Assembly (NCBI GenBank): GCA_903904275.1
Contig: CAIVBX010000033.1
Span: forward strand, 1 to 6,243
Source: an uncultured Pseudomonadota bacterium
GTDB taxonomy: Bacteria > Pseudomonadota > Gammaproteobacteria > Methylococcales > Methylomonadaceae
Direction of reading: 5' to 3'
Length of the DNA: 6,243 nucleotides
A model generated the notes under the pieces. The model saw only the letters and a program-made list of their open reading frames with translations, was not told the origin of the DNA and did no database searches. Positions 1-6,243 of the stretch are shown here, one piece after another. The first letter of the stretch is position 1; every line of letters begins with the position of its first letter. A program made the translations under genes and the position numbers.

Positions 1-41
1 ATTGTTTTCATTTTTAATTTGTAAATAAATGTTTTGCAGGC

Positions 42-174
42 TTAAAGCACCTCCCCCAGCCCTCACGGGCTGCCCCCTCCAAAGGGGCGAAAGAGTAAAA
101 AGCCGTTGCTTTTGATTTTTAATGGTTTGCCCCCTTTGGAGGGGGCGGCGCGAAGCGCGGGGGAGGTGCTTTAA
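42..174. repeat. 133-bp palindromic MITE/REP-like element with perfect 16-bp terminal inverted repeats
   Basis: TTAAAGCACCTCCCCC at 42-57 is the exact reverse complement of GGGGGAGGTGCTTTAA at 159-174. Inside each end sits a small hairpin of different sequence: AGCCC-TCAC-GGGCT at 58-71 and GCGC-GAA-GCGC at 148-158. Next is a second inverted pair, GCCCCCTCCAAAGGGGC at 72-88 against 129-146, matching except for one G missing on the left. The centre has a small hairpin, AAAAGC-CGTT-GCTTTT at 98-113. There is no coding capacity, so it would need a transposase in trans. TTAA at both ends (42-45, 171-174) could be a 4-bp target duplication, leaving a 125-bp element at 46-170. The gene's TAA stop falls in the right TTAA. 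It could act as a 3' mRNA stabiliser or transcription barrier. No U-tract of a standard terminator follows any stem. Confidence 0.8.
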
Positions 175-3100
175 TTCCCACACCCCTCTTTGCCGTCACG
201 AATTTCTGTCGCAGTACAGTTGCCGTAACCAATTACATCCGCACTTAAAAAACTCACCACGGCTGCTTTTTTCTTGGTCGAATCGTTTTTATCATCGGTC
301 GAATTTTTATTTTGCGAATCTTCATTTGTTTGCGTCGCAGATTTTGCTGCGCTTGCCGTTGCGCTGCTTGCTGCCCCTGAAACAGAAGGCGTAGGCACAG
401 ACGTTGGCACGCCCACGCTTCCGCCTGATGCTGAAATGTTCGACGCACCAACAACCGCATTTGCCGCAATCACAATTTTGCCGCCGCTAATCCCAGCTTC
501 GCCTGCATCGACGATGCCTGACGGTGCAGCAAGATAGACATTACCTTGTTTGGCGTTTTCAATTTGTGGCGTGATGGTTTGAATGCCGCTACCCGAAACG
601 ACAGGCGGGAAAATCGTGACAATGTTGCCTTGCGAATCAATCGATGTAATTGGCGCGGGAGCTGAAATAGCGGATTTCGCGCCTTTACCCGCATCGATAT
701 TTCCTTGTGATGACCAAATTGCAATATCGCCGCCACCCATTGTGAAAACACGGGATTGATTGACGTTAAAATTACCCGACGTGAAGGCATTTAAATCGCC
801 CGCTTGTTGCGCCACGATACCAAGTTTATCCGCACCTTTTTTAATGCCTCCGAGCGAACCTGCCAAACCGACATTCACCTCACCATTTGGCACAGCTAAG
901 TTAATGTCGCCGCCTGCTAAGGTTTTAATTTGACTGAAAACGAGCGACACATTACCGCTTGCTGCCTGCGCTTTTTTAGGGAATAACAACTCAATTGCGT
1001 CGTAGCCTTTTTGATAAAGGGCTTTGCGGTCTTTATCTGAAGCTACCGCCGCACTTGCCGCAGAATCTTTTATTGTTTCAAAAAGTGACGTTAATTCTGA
1101 TTTTTCAACGGAGTTCGTTGAACCTGCAATCAGCGAAATGCTTGCGCCTTTGGGCGATAAAACCGTGTTTTTTGTGTTCCCGATGGTGTTAATTCCCGCC
1201 GACCCTCCTAAATTGATATTTCGCCCCGCTTGTACTTGCAATTCACCTGCGCCTGCAAGTTCAAATTGTTTATCATTGGCTTGCACATTGCCGTTTTCAT
1301 CGACAATCGCATCGAATGTAATGTCGCGTCCTGCGCTGACTTTGGTGATGTCGCTGTCTTTTAAGTTTTGTCCCGCAAAACTCAAGTTTTGAATATCTTG
1401 TCCCGCGCTAAATTCAGCGGCTTTTGGTAAGAAAAACGTCACATCAGAATTGGATGAAAACGCGATATTGCCTGATTTAGCGACAATTTTCGGCGTACTT
1501 TCGTTATTCAAATACACCGATTTTTCAGCGTGAATCAGATTTGGATTTGGCGTTGAGGCATCGAGATATTCGCGCGTGCGAATTAAACCGTCACTTAAAC
1601 TGCCTTCCATTTGTTGAGTTGGATTTTGCACCGACGGCAATAATGCGGGGTCAGCATCTGACATGTTGATTGAAATAACTTGCCCAGCGGTTTCGTCTAC
1701 GCCGATGTTGTTGCCAGCAAGTAATTCCAGTTTTCCATTCGCGGCAGGTAATAAAGTCATTGTATGGTCTAAATTTACGTCACCTGACAACGCAGCAACT
1801 TTTAACGATGCAGGATAAATGGCGTATTCAAAACCTGTTTCTGAATCATTATCCTGACCTTTCGAGGCTTTAATTGCGGCAACATCGTTTTGCAAAGTGA
1901 TATTTCCAGCCGTTGATAAAAGTGAAACGCCGCTATTTTCGCTATAAGTGAAAAAGCGTGATTCTCCAATGCGATTCGGCAGCAACACGTTTTGTTGTAA
2001 GACTGTTGGATTGAAAACTGAACCGACCACGACATTTTGTCGTGCTTGAATGTTGAAATTAGCGTCGCCTAATTCGACCAACGCCCCTAAATTTGCATTG
2101 TCAGAACCCAAAACACTACCGCCTGCATTTAGTTTTGCCGTTCCCAATGCAACAAAATACTCGCCGCCAACAATGTTATTGCCAGCGTTAATTGTTAAAT
2201 CGCCGCCGCCATTGATGATTGTGCCTGTTTGCGTCCATTGATTTGTAGATTCGTTGCTGAGTTTGCCAAACGGTTTGCCTGTCGTTGGCAACATGGCGGA
2301 TAAATTTGAAATATCGCCGCCTGCGTTAATTGTGACATCGCCGCCACCTAATGCGCCGATATTTTGATTGAAAAAGTGAATGCCTTTGTCGCCATTTGAG
2401 CTATCGCCGCTAAGGTTTATGCCCCACGCGGTTGGACGATTATTTTCAGCAATTACGCCACTACGCACGAGCCAATCGCTGATTTCTTGCCCTGTGTTGA
2501 TGCCAGAAATGTTTTTGCCTGCGTTTAATGAAACTGAACCGCCTTGCGTTGGATATTCAGCAACACGGAATTGCAGACCGATTAAATTTTCATCGACATA
2601 ACCGTAACGTAAAAGTGCGTTCATTTGGTTTGCGTCTAAACGATTTAAATAATCTGTTTCACTTTCGCCTGTTTTTTGAGCAGGAACACCTACAATTTCA
2701 CCGTTTAACAATTGCGTTTTGGTAAATTCAGCGGGGTTGCCTGCGGTGTAAATTGCCGCCGAAGCCATCGCATTTTCTGCATCTTTCACAAATTCGATAT
2801 TGCCACCTGCTGAAACAGCAATGTTGCCTGTTCCTGTTCTAACAACGACTTGCGCCGCGTCGTAAGCAGGTTCGCCATATTCATCAAGTGGATAATAAGC
2901 GTTTGCTATTTTGACATCTTTACCCGCCGCAATTTTGTAGCTCCACGACGCGCCTGTTTGCAAAACGTCTTGATAAATGTTTTCTGGGTCTGTGCCAAGC
3001 AATGGGCCATTTGCAAACGCATCGGTGAGCGAAGCGTTAATTAACACGTCGCCTTTTGCATTTAATGTTAAAAATCCTGCGACATTTTTATTCCCTTGCC

Positions 3101-6100
3101 CGTCGTTAAAACGCCAGTTTGGTGTTGATTTTCCTGTTTCTTCGTTGGTGGTTTTGCTCGCAAAATCCCACGTTGTTGAAAGCGTTAAATCCCCGTCGCT
3201 ACGAATTTCAACGCCTGCTGAAAGTGAAATTTTCGCCCCCGAATTATTTTTCAATTTCGGCGCGGCATTCATGAAATTAGCGGTGTCGGTTTGAATGCCA
3301 GAAATCGTTTCGTTGTTTATGTCGCTTTGATTTTCATAAACGCGCGTTGCTTCTAAAACGGCATTTTCACTTTTGATTGCGGTGTTAATTTCGCTGACAT
3401 TGACAGTTTTTGCTTCGTCATTTCTGCCTGTGCGTAAATGCACATTTGCCGCGTCGATTGAACCTGTTGCAGATAAATCGAGTAAGCCGCTTTCAGAATC
3501 ATTTTGATGAACAGTGTCGAGTGTGAGATTTGTTGCCGTGATGTTTCCTGCAAATGAAATTCCATCGTTGCCATAAATACGAACATCTTTCGCTTCAATC
3601 GCGCCATTTATCGCAACGTTGCCTTGATTTGCGGCTAAATTAAATTCGTTTGATTTAATTTTGTCAGTTGCAGAAATCGTAACGTTTCCTGCATTTTGAG
3701 TTAAATCGATTTTGTCAGAAAAACCAGCGGTGGCGATTTTCGTATTCAATGTTGAAAAATCGCCTAATTTTTTAGCATTTAATTCGAGTGAACCTTGTGG
3801 CGCGGTGATTTTTCCAGCCCAGTCAAATTGCCCTTGTGGTGCCGAAACGCTTAATTCGCCTGTGTTTAACGTTGTTGAACTTGCTAACGTGACATCGTTT
3901 GCCGCGCTTAATTCAATTTTGCCTGCGGGTGAAACTTGTGTTGAATCATCAAATGTAATTTCACGTCCGCTTACATCAACTGAACCGCTATTTAATGCAA
4001 CATCGCTTTTTTGAGCGGTTAATTTTAAAACGCCTGAAGGCAAATCAAAGTTTGCTGAACTGTCAATTTTATCAGCTTGAATGTTCCACAGACCGCCTAA
4101 ACCTGCCGTTTGCACAGAGTTATTTGGCGTTGCAGAATTTAGTTTAACTTCAAAACCACTTGCATCAATGTTCGTGGTTGCGCCGTTGCCGCTGATAAAT
4201 TGCGGCGCAGAAGCATTTACATTTGCCGCAATTTGAACGTTTGCCGCGTCACTTAAAATGCTATTTCCTGTTTGAGTGGCAAAAGTTTGTCCGATGCCTT
4301 TGATGTTTTCGCTAGCGTTGAAATTGACTGTTTGAAAACCGCTAATTGCATAATCACCGCTACCGAATTGAATGTTTTTAGCGTTAAAGGCGAGTGAACC
4401 TGTGCCTAAAATCCCCCCTGCTCCCCTTTCAGAAGGGGGGAGAATTGTTGTGTGCGAATTGGATAATGTTAAATTATCCGCTGAGATGGTTGCAGTTTTG
4501 CCCGAATTGTCAAAACCACGAATTACTGCACTATCAAGCAATAATTCTTTTGTTTTCAAATCCACCGAGCCGTAAATATCAAGGCTAGTGCGGCTATTTA
4601 ATTTCAATTCATCTAACGTAAATTTAGGTGACGTTAAAACTAAACCATCTGTGTTTTCAGGTGCGTTGCCTAAACTGATTTTGCTGGCATTTAACGCAAG
4701 CGAACCGCCATCCATTTTGATGTCGTCTGCAAAAATCGTGTCTTTGCTTGCATCAAGCAACATCGAATTTCCAGATTGTAAAATCGCCCCTTTTTCAACA
4801 GTTAAAACACCTGTTTCACCTGTTGTTCTACCTGTGCGAACTAAATCTGTTTGCCCTGCTGACGATACACGCAAAAATGCACTGTCGCTTAATGTAATAG
4901 TGTTATCAGTTGCAATGCCTGAATCATCAACAACCGTTTCTGTGATTTGTTTGTTTGTGGTTAATTCTAATTTTGACGGCGTGGAATCGGTTTTCCCCGT
5001 GCTTTGAATTTCTGACCCTTTTGAAACTGTCAGCGAATCTGTTGCAGCTAAAAGCAACTCGCTACCTTTTAATTTGGTATTTTCAGCAATGGTCACGTTT
5101 TGCGCGGTGACAGTGACGACTTCACCATTTTTATTTTTGCTGCGCGTGCCGCCAAGTAGCAAACTTGGTGCATTTAAATTATTCAAATCCTCAACAAATA
5201 AACTCACCACATCAGAATCTTTGCTGTTCGCAACATCTTCACGGCGCGACACAATCGCTAAATTGTTTGCACTAATATCAACAAAACTGCCTTTGCCTTT
5301 TGCTTCGGGCAATGTGAATAAATTCGCATTTAAGCTCAAACTGGTTTGCGCGTTAAGAACTAAATTACCTGCATCTTGCGGTAATTGTTGTGACACGCTT
5401 TCAATGGCTTTAGCGGCTTTTTCAGCAAAAAAATCATTCGCAAAATAATCGGTATATTCCGAATAAGTCCGCGCCACTTTTCCTGATTCAACAGCAAAAC
5501 CTTGCCAACGTGGATTTTGAATGTCGGCATTTGCATTGCCAAAACGTCCTGCAACAACCGTTGTTCCTGCGATATTTTTCGCGGTTTGAGTAGGCGACCA
5601 ATCTTTTGTATTGGCTAACGGCGTAATTAAATACGCATTCGGCAATAAGGCATAATGTGCAGGTAAAATCGTGTACCAACCAGCCGCCAAGTTATCAGCA
5701 GCATTCAGATAAACGCTGTCGCCAACTTTGATGTTTGAATCTGTTGATTCCAATGGGTCATAAGGCGTTAGTGCGTGACCTAAATCGGGGATGACCGCGA
5801 ATTTTTCCGACGAGTTTGTTTTCAACGTATCCGTGCTGCCGCCAATACCTTGAATAAACTCGTAAGCATATAAATCACCGCCGCCGTTTAAATTCACATT
5901 TGCGCCTTTGTCGAGCAATACGTCTTTGCCAGACAAAGCCAAACGTTTTTCAGGTGGCGTATCGATAACAAGCGCGACACTGCCTGCATCATCAAATGGA
6001 TAAAGCCAATTCAAACCACCCGAACCTTTGCCGAATGGGACGGTTACGCCATCGCCAGAAACTGACGTGACGCTGCCGTCGGTGAGTTCTAATTTATTGA

Positions 6101-6243
6101 CTGCATTTAAATTGAGTGTTCCGAAAGGCACTTTTAACGTGCCGCTTTGAAGGATATTTGCGGCGTTAATCGTTAGATTTCCTGCCGCCGAATAAACAGG
6201 TGTTGTTTTCGCGCCGCTGTTTTGAATGGTGACGGTGCTGTCA
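171..6243 (-). CDS. Filamentous haemagglutinin-family (TpsA-like) exoprotein with DUF3739 region, 5'-partial
   Basis: This is the C-terminal 2023 residues of a giant secreted adhesin-like protein; function is inferred from the family. The frame runs unbroken from the window edge (first full codon 6242-6240) to TAA at 171-173. A GTG at 6131-6129 is an internal valine, because the 37 codons upstream are open and family-like (AAGNLTINAANILQSGTLK). Recognised landmarks, numbered from the first visible codon, are PPEKR (96-100), GGGDLYAYEF (120-129), GWYTILPAHYALLPNAYL (188-205), SEYTDYFANDFFA (261-273), VRTGTGNI with AAIYTAG, NIGALGGGDVTINAGGDI, MSDADPALLPS, the DUF3739 stretch (about 1611-1706) and GGDIAIWSSQGNIDAGKG. 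Short GG-D-x-x-x-N-A-G repeats suggest a right-handed beta-helix fibre. The signal peptide, TPS domain and TpsB partner are outside the window. Whether it acts as adhesin, haemagglutinin or contact-dependent toxin cannot be settled; no C-terminal toxin domain is visible. Confidence is high for the family and low for the exact role. Confidence 0.93.
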   Translation of the reverse strand, partial: DSTVTIQNSGAKTTPVYSAAGNLTINAANILQSGTLKVPFGTLNLNAVNKLELTDGSVTSVSGDGVTVPFGKGSGGLNWLYPFDDAGSVALVIDTPPEKRLALSGKDVLLDKGANVNLNGGGDLYAYEFIQGIGGSTDTLKTNSSEKFAVIPDLGHALTPYDPLESTDSNIKVGDSVYLNAADNLAAGWYTILPAHYALLPNAYLITPLANTKDWSPTQTAKNIAGTTVVAGRFGNANADIQNPRWQGFAVESGKVARTYSEYTDYFANDFFAEKAAKAIESVSQQLPQDAGNLVLNAQTSLSLNANLFTLPEAKGKGSFVDISANNLAIVSRREDVANSKDSDVVSLFVEDLNNLNAPSLLLGGTRSKNKNGEVVTVTAQNVTIAENTKLKGSELLLAATDSLTVSKGSEIQSTGKTDSTPSKLELTTNKQITETVVDDSGIATDNTITLSDSAFLRVSSAGQTDLVRTGRTTGETGVLTVEKGAILQSGNSMLLDASKDTIFADDIKMDGGSLALNASKISLGNAPENTDGLVLTSPKFTLDELKLNSRTSLDIYGSVDLKTKELLLDSAVIRGFDNSGKTATISADNLTLSNSHTTILPPSERGAGGILGTGSLAFNAKNIQFGSGDYAISGFQTVNFNASENIKGIGQTFATQTGNSILSDAANVQIAANVNASAPQFISGNGATTNIDASGFEVKLNSATPNNSVQTAGLGGLWNIQADKIDSSANFDLPSGVLKLTAQKSDVALNSGSVDVSGREITFDDSTQVSPAGKIELSAANDVTLASSTTLNTGELSVSAPQGQFDWAGKITAPQGSLELNAKKLGDFSTLNTKIATAGFSDKIDLTQNAGNVTISATDKIKSNEFNLAANQGNVAINGAIEAKDVRIYGNDGISFAGNITATNLTLDTVHQNDSESGLLDLSATGSIDAANVHLRTGRNDEAKTVNVSEINTAIKSENAVLEATRVYENQSDINNETISGIQTDTANFMNAAPKLKNNSGAKISLSAGVEIRSDGDLTLSTTWDFASKTTNEETGKSTPNWRFNDGQGNKNVAGFLTLNAKGDVLINASLTDAFANGPLLGTDPENIYQDVLQTGASWSYKIAAGKDVKIANAYYPLDEYGEPAYDAAQVVVRTGTGNIAVSAGGNIEFVKDAENAMASAAIYTAGNPAEFTKTQLLNGEIVGVPAQKTGESETDYLNRLDANQMNALLRYGYVDENLIGLQFRVAEYPTQGGSVSLNAGKNISGINTGQEISDWLVRSGVIAENNRPTAWGINLSGDSSNGDKGIHFFNQNIGALGGGDVTINAGGDISNLSAMLPTTGKPFGKLSNESTNQWTQTGTIINGGGDLTINAGNNIVGGEYFVALGTAKLNAGGSVLGSDNANLGALVELGDANFNIQARQNVVVGSVFNPTVLQQNVLLPNRIGESRFFTYSENSGVSLLSTAGNITLQNDVAAIKASKGQDNDSETGFEYAIYPASLKVAALSGDVNLDHTMTLLPAANGKLELLAGNNIGVDETAGQVISINMSDADPALLPSVQNPTQQMEGSLSDGLIRTREYLDASTPNPNLIHAEKSVYLNNESTPKIVAKSGNIAFSSNSDVTFFLPKAAEFSAGQDIQNLSFAGQNLKDSDITKVSAGRDITFDAIVDENGNVQANDKQFELAGAGELQVQAGRNINLGGSAGINTIGNTKNTVLSPKGASISLIAGSTNSVEKSELTSLFETIKDSAASAAVASDKDRKALYQKGYDAIELLFPKKAQAASGNVSLVFSQIKTLAGGDINLAVPNGEVNVGLAGSLGGIKKGADKLGIVAQQAGDLNAFTSGNFNVNQSRVFTMGGGDIAIWSSQGNIDAGKGAKSAISAPAPITSIDSQGNIVTIFPPVVSGSGIQTITPQIENAKQGNVYLAAPSGIVDAGEAGISGGKIVIAANAVVGASNISASGGSVGVPTSVPTPSVSGAASSATASAAKSATQTNEDSQNKNSTDDKNDSTKKKAAVVSFLSADVIGYGNCTATEIRDGKEGCGN
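174..260 (-). other. C-terminal motif with the only two cysteines (possible surface-anchoring disulphide loop)
   Basis: Residues 1995-2023 read VVSFLSADVIGYGN, then a cysteine at 2009 (codon 218-216), eleven residues (TATEIRDGKEG), a second cysteine at 2021 (codon 182-180), then Gly-Asn and the stop. The hydrophobic strand followed by Gly-aromatic-Gly resembles the usual end of DUF3739-type proteins as I remember them. I found no other cysteine anywhere in the visible protein. In the Haemophilus HMW1 TpsA adhesin, a C-terminal cysteine pair forms a disulphide loop needed to stay tethered to its transporter; a similar role here is an inference by analogy. Confidence 0.6.
261..380 (-). other. 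Low-complexity charged linker near the C-terminus (within the CDS)
   Basis: Forty residues (1955-1994) are built almost only from Ser, Ala, Thr, Asn, Gln, Asp and Lys. An Ala/Ser half is followed by an Asn/Asp/Lys half ending in KKKAA. It has no aromatic or large hydrophobic residues and breaks the beta-helix repeat pattern, so it is probably a flexible, disordered spacer. It separates the last beta-helix-like turns (ending SGGSVGVPTSVPTPSV) from the terminal VVSFLSADVIGYG-Cys motif. This would fit a tether through or near a transporter pore, which is an inference. Confidence 0.7.
400..1415 (-). other. DUF3739 region and conserved C-terminal section (within the CDS)
   Basis: The start is the FSAGQDIQNLSF / DITKVSAGRDITFD pair at about 1412-1300. 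It is followed by a NGNVQAN turn, AGAGELQVQAGRNINLG and GASISLIAG (ending near 1125). A short helix-like stretch with YQKGYDAIELLFPKK follows at about 970-1020. Then come SGNVSLVFSQIKTLAGGDI, LGIVAQQAGDLNAF, NQSRVFTMGGGDIAIWSS, NIDAGKGAKSAISAP, VSGSGIQTI and VDAGEAGISGGKIVIAA. I recognise this order as that of the DUF3739 filamentous haemagglutinin subgroup, from memory of the family and not from a search. The section probably forms the membrane-proximal end of the fibre; that location is inferred from TpsA topology. Confidence 0.8.
4410..4445 (-). repeat. C/G-rich palindromic repeat inserted in frame within the haemagglutinin gene
   Basis: On the + strand this carries six C (4413-4418) and CCCCTT-TCAG-AAGGGG (4423-4438), the latter a 6-bp stem with a 4-base loop, inside six G (4435-4440). 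Its composition is unlike the AT-rich coding sequence around it. In the gene's frame it reads as the 12 residues ILPPSERGAGGI (600-611). These sit between NLTLSNSHTT and LGTGSLAFNAKN, which look like adjoining parts of a normal beta-helix turn. It resembles the dispersed C-run/G-run palindromes found between genes in many proteobacteria. It is not an identical copy of the element downstream of the gene. Confidence 0.65.
5413..6242 (-). other. N-proximal conserved block of the DUF3739-type haemagglutinin family (within the CDS)
   Basis: Residues 1-277 of the visible protein contain the segment most typical of this subgroup. It opens with a pair of beta-helix-like turns (GNLTINAANILQSGTLKVPFG, in which VPFGTLNLNA continues the repeat), followed by LTDGSVTSVSGDGVTVPFG. 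It continues with PPEKRLALSGKDV, GGGDLYAYEF and then FAVIPDLGHALTPYDP. The aromatic-rich GWYTILPAHYALLPNAYL motif follows, then VVAGRF and a tyrosine-rich SEYTDYFANDFFA. From memory of the family, these occur in this order upstream of the variable beta-helix. Its biochemical role is not known to me. No cysteine occurs here. Confidence 0.75.

Noticed and set aside
72..146. Intrinsic (rho-independent) terminator formed by the GCCCCC / GGGGGC stems
   Set aside because: The stems are strong, but no run of U follows any of them on the gene's sense strand, so a standard terminator is not supported. A weaker barrier or mRNA-stabilising role is left open.
42..174. CRISPR repeat or tRNA-like structure
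   Set aside because: There is one inverted-repeat structure only, with no evenly spaced direct repeats and spacers, and no cloverleaf with tRNA consensus bases.
122..394. A + strand open frame of 90 codons across the palindromic element and the gene's 3' end
   Set aside because: It starts inside the palindrome, runs antisense to the conserved C-terminus, and its Arg/His/Leu/Phe-rich product shows no recognisable fold or leader.
171..400. C-terminal toxin (CdiA-CT-like) domain and following immunity gene
   Set aside because: The end is a short conserved hydrophobic strand plus cysteine loop, not a variable toxin domain; I see no VENN-type motif and no downstream immunity-sized gene before the window's left edge.
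254..790. Minus-strand open frames at 254-469 and 470-790 in another frame of the same region
   Set aside because: They overlap the main frame throughout; the main frame carries the family motifs, so these are out-of-frame shadows with Arg/Gln-rich low-complexity products.
1024..5448. Several + strand open frames of 60-140 codons lying opposite the large gene, for example 1024-1392, 3712-4014, 4588-5007 and 5074-5448
   Set aside because: They lie entirely antisense to a gene with strong family homology, have no domain I recognise, and have compositions expected from reading the complement of Asn/Ala/Thr/Ser-rich repeats.
1..6243. Neisseriaceae or Pasteurellaceae DNA uptake words as a guide to the host
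   Set aside because: By eye I found no exact GCCGTCTGAA or AAGTGCGGT on either strand. Near matches such as the one around 239-248 differ at key positions.

Overview
The window is almost entirely one very large gene, read on the minus strand and cut by the right edge. It encodes the last 2023 residues of a secreted surface protein of the filamentous haemagglutinin / two-partner secretion (TpsA) type. The protein belongs to the subgroup that carries the DUF3739 C-terminal region. The reading frame is open without interruption from the window edge to a TAA stop at 171-173, so the N-terminal signal peptide and TPS secretion domain lie outside the window. No other credible gene is present.

Layout, left to right. 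Positions 1-41 are short AT-rich sequence in which I see nothing. Positions 42-174 hold a 133-bp palindromic element with perfect 16-bp terminal inverted repeats. Its right end overlaps the stop codon of the big gene. Positions 171-6243 are the gene, read right to left. In that order it has a conserved N-proximal block (about 6240-5400), a long beta-helix-like section rich in short Asn/Ala/Gly repeats (about 5400-3200), a well conserved family section (about 3200-1440), the DUF3739 region and its C-terminal extension (about 1415-400), a low-complexity charged linker (380-261), and a terminal motif ending in two cysteines (260-174). A second, smaller C/G-rich palindrome at 4410-4445 lies inside the gene and is translated in frame as about 12 residues.

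Organism. The family, the moderate GC content with AT-rich codon choice, and the dispersed C/G-rich palindromes point to a Gram-negative proteobacterium, probably beta or gamma. I cannot name it. I looked for the Neisseria-type GCCGTCTGAA and Pasteurellaceae-type AAGTGCGGT uptake words and did not see exact copies.

How it would work, from knowledge of the family: the protein is exported by Sec, passed across the outer membrane by a TpsB/Omp85-type transporter that should be encoded nearby but is not in the window, and folds into a long beta-helical fibre. The only two cysteines in the visible 2023 residues are at the extreme C-terminus. That suggests a disulphide loop that could hold the fibre on the cell surface, as described for Haemophilus HMW1.
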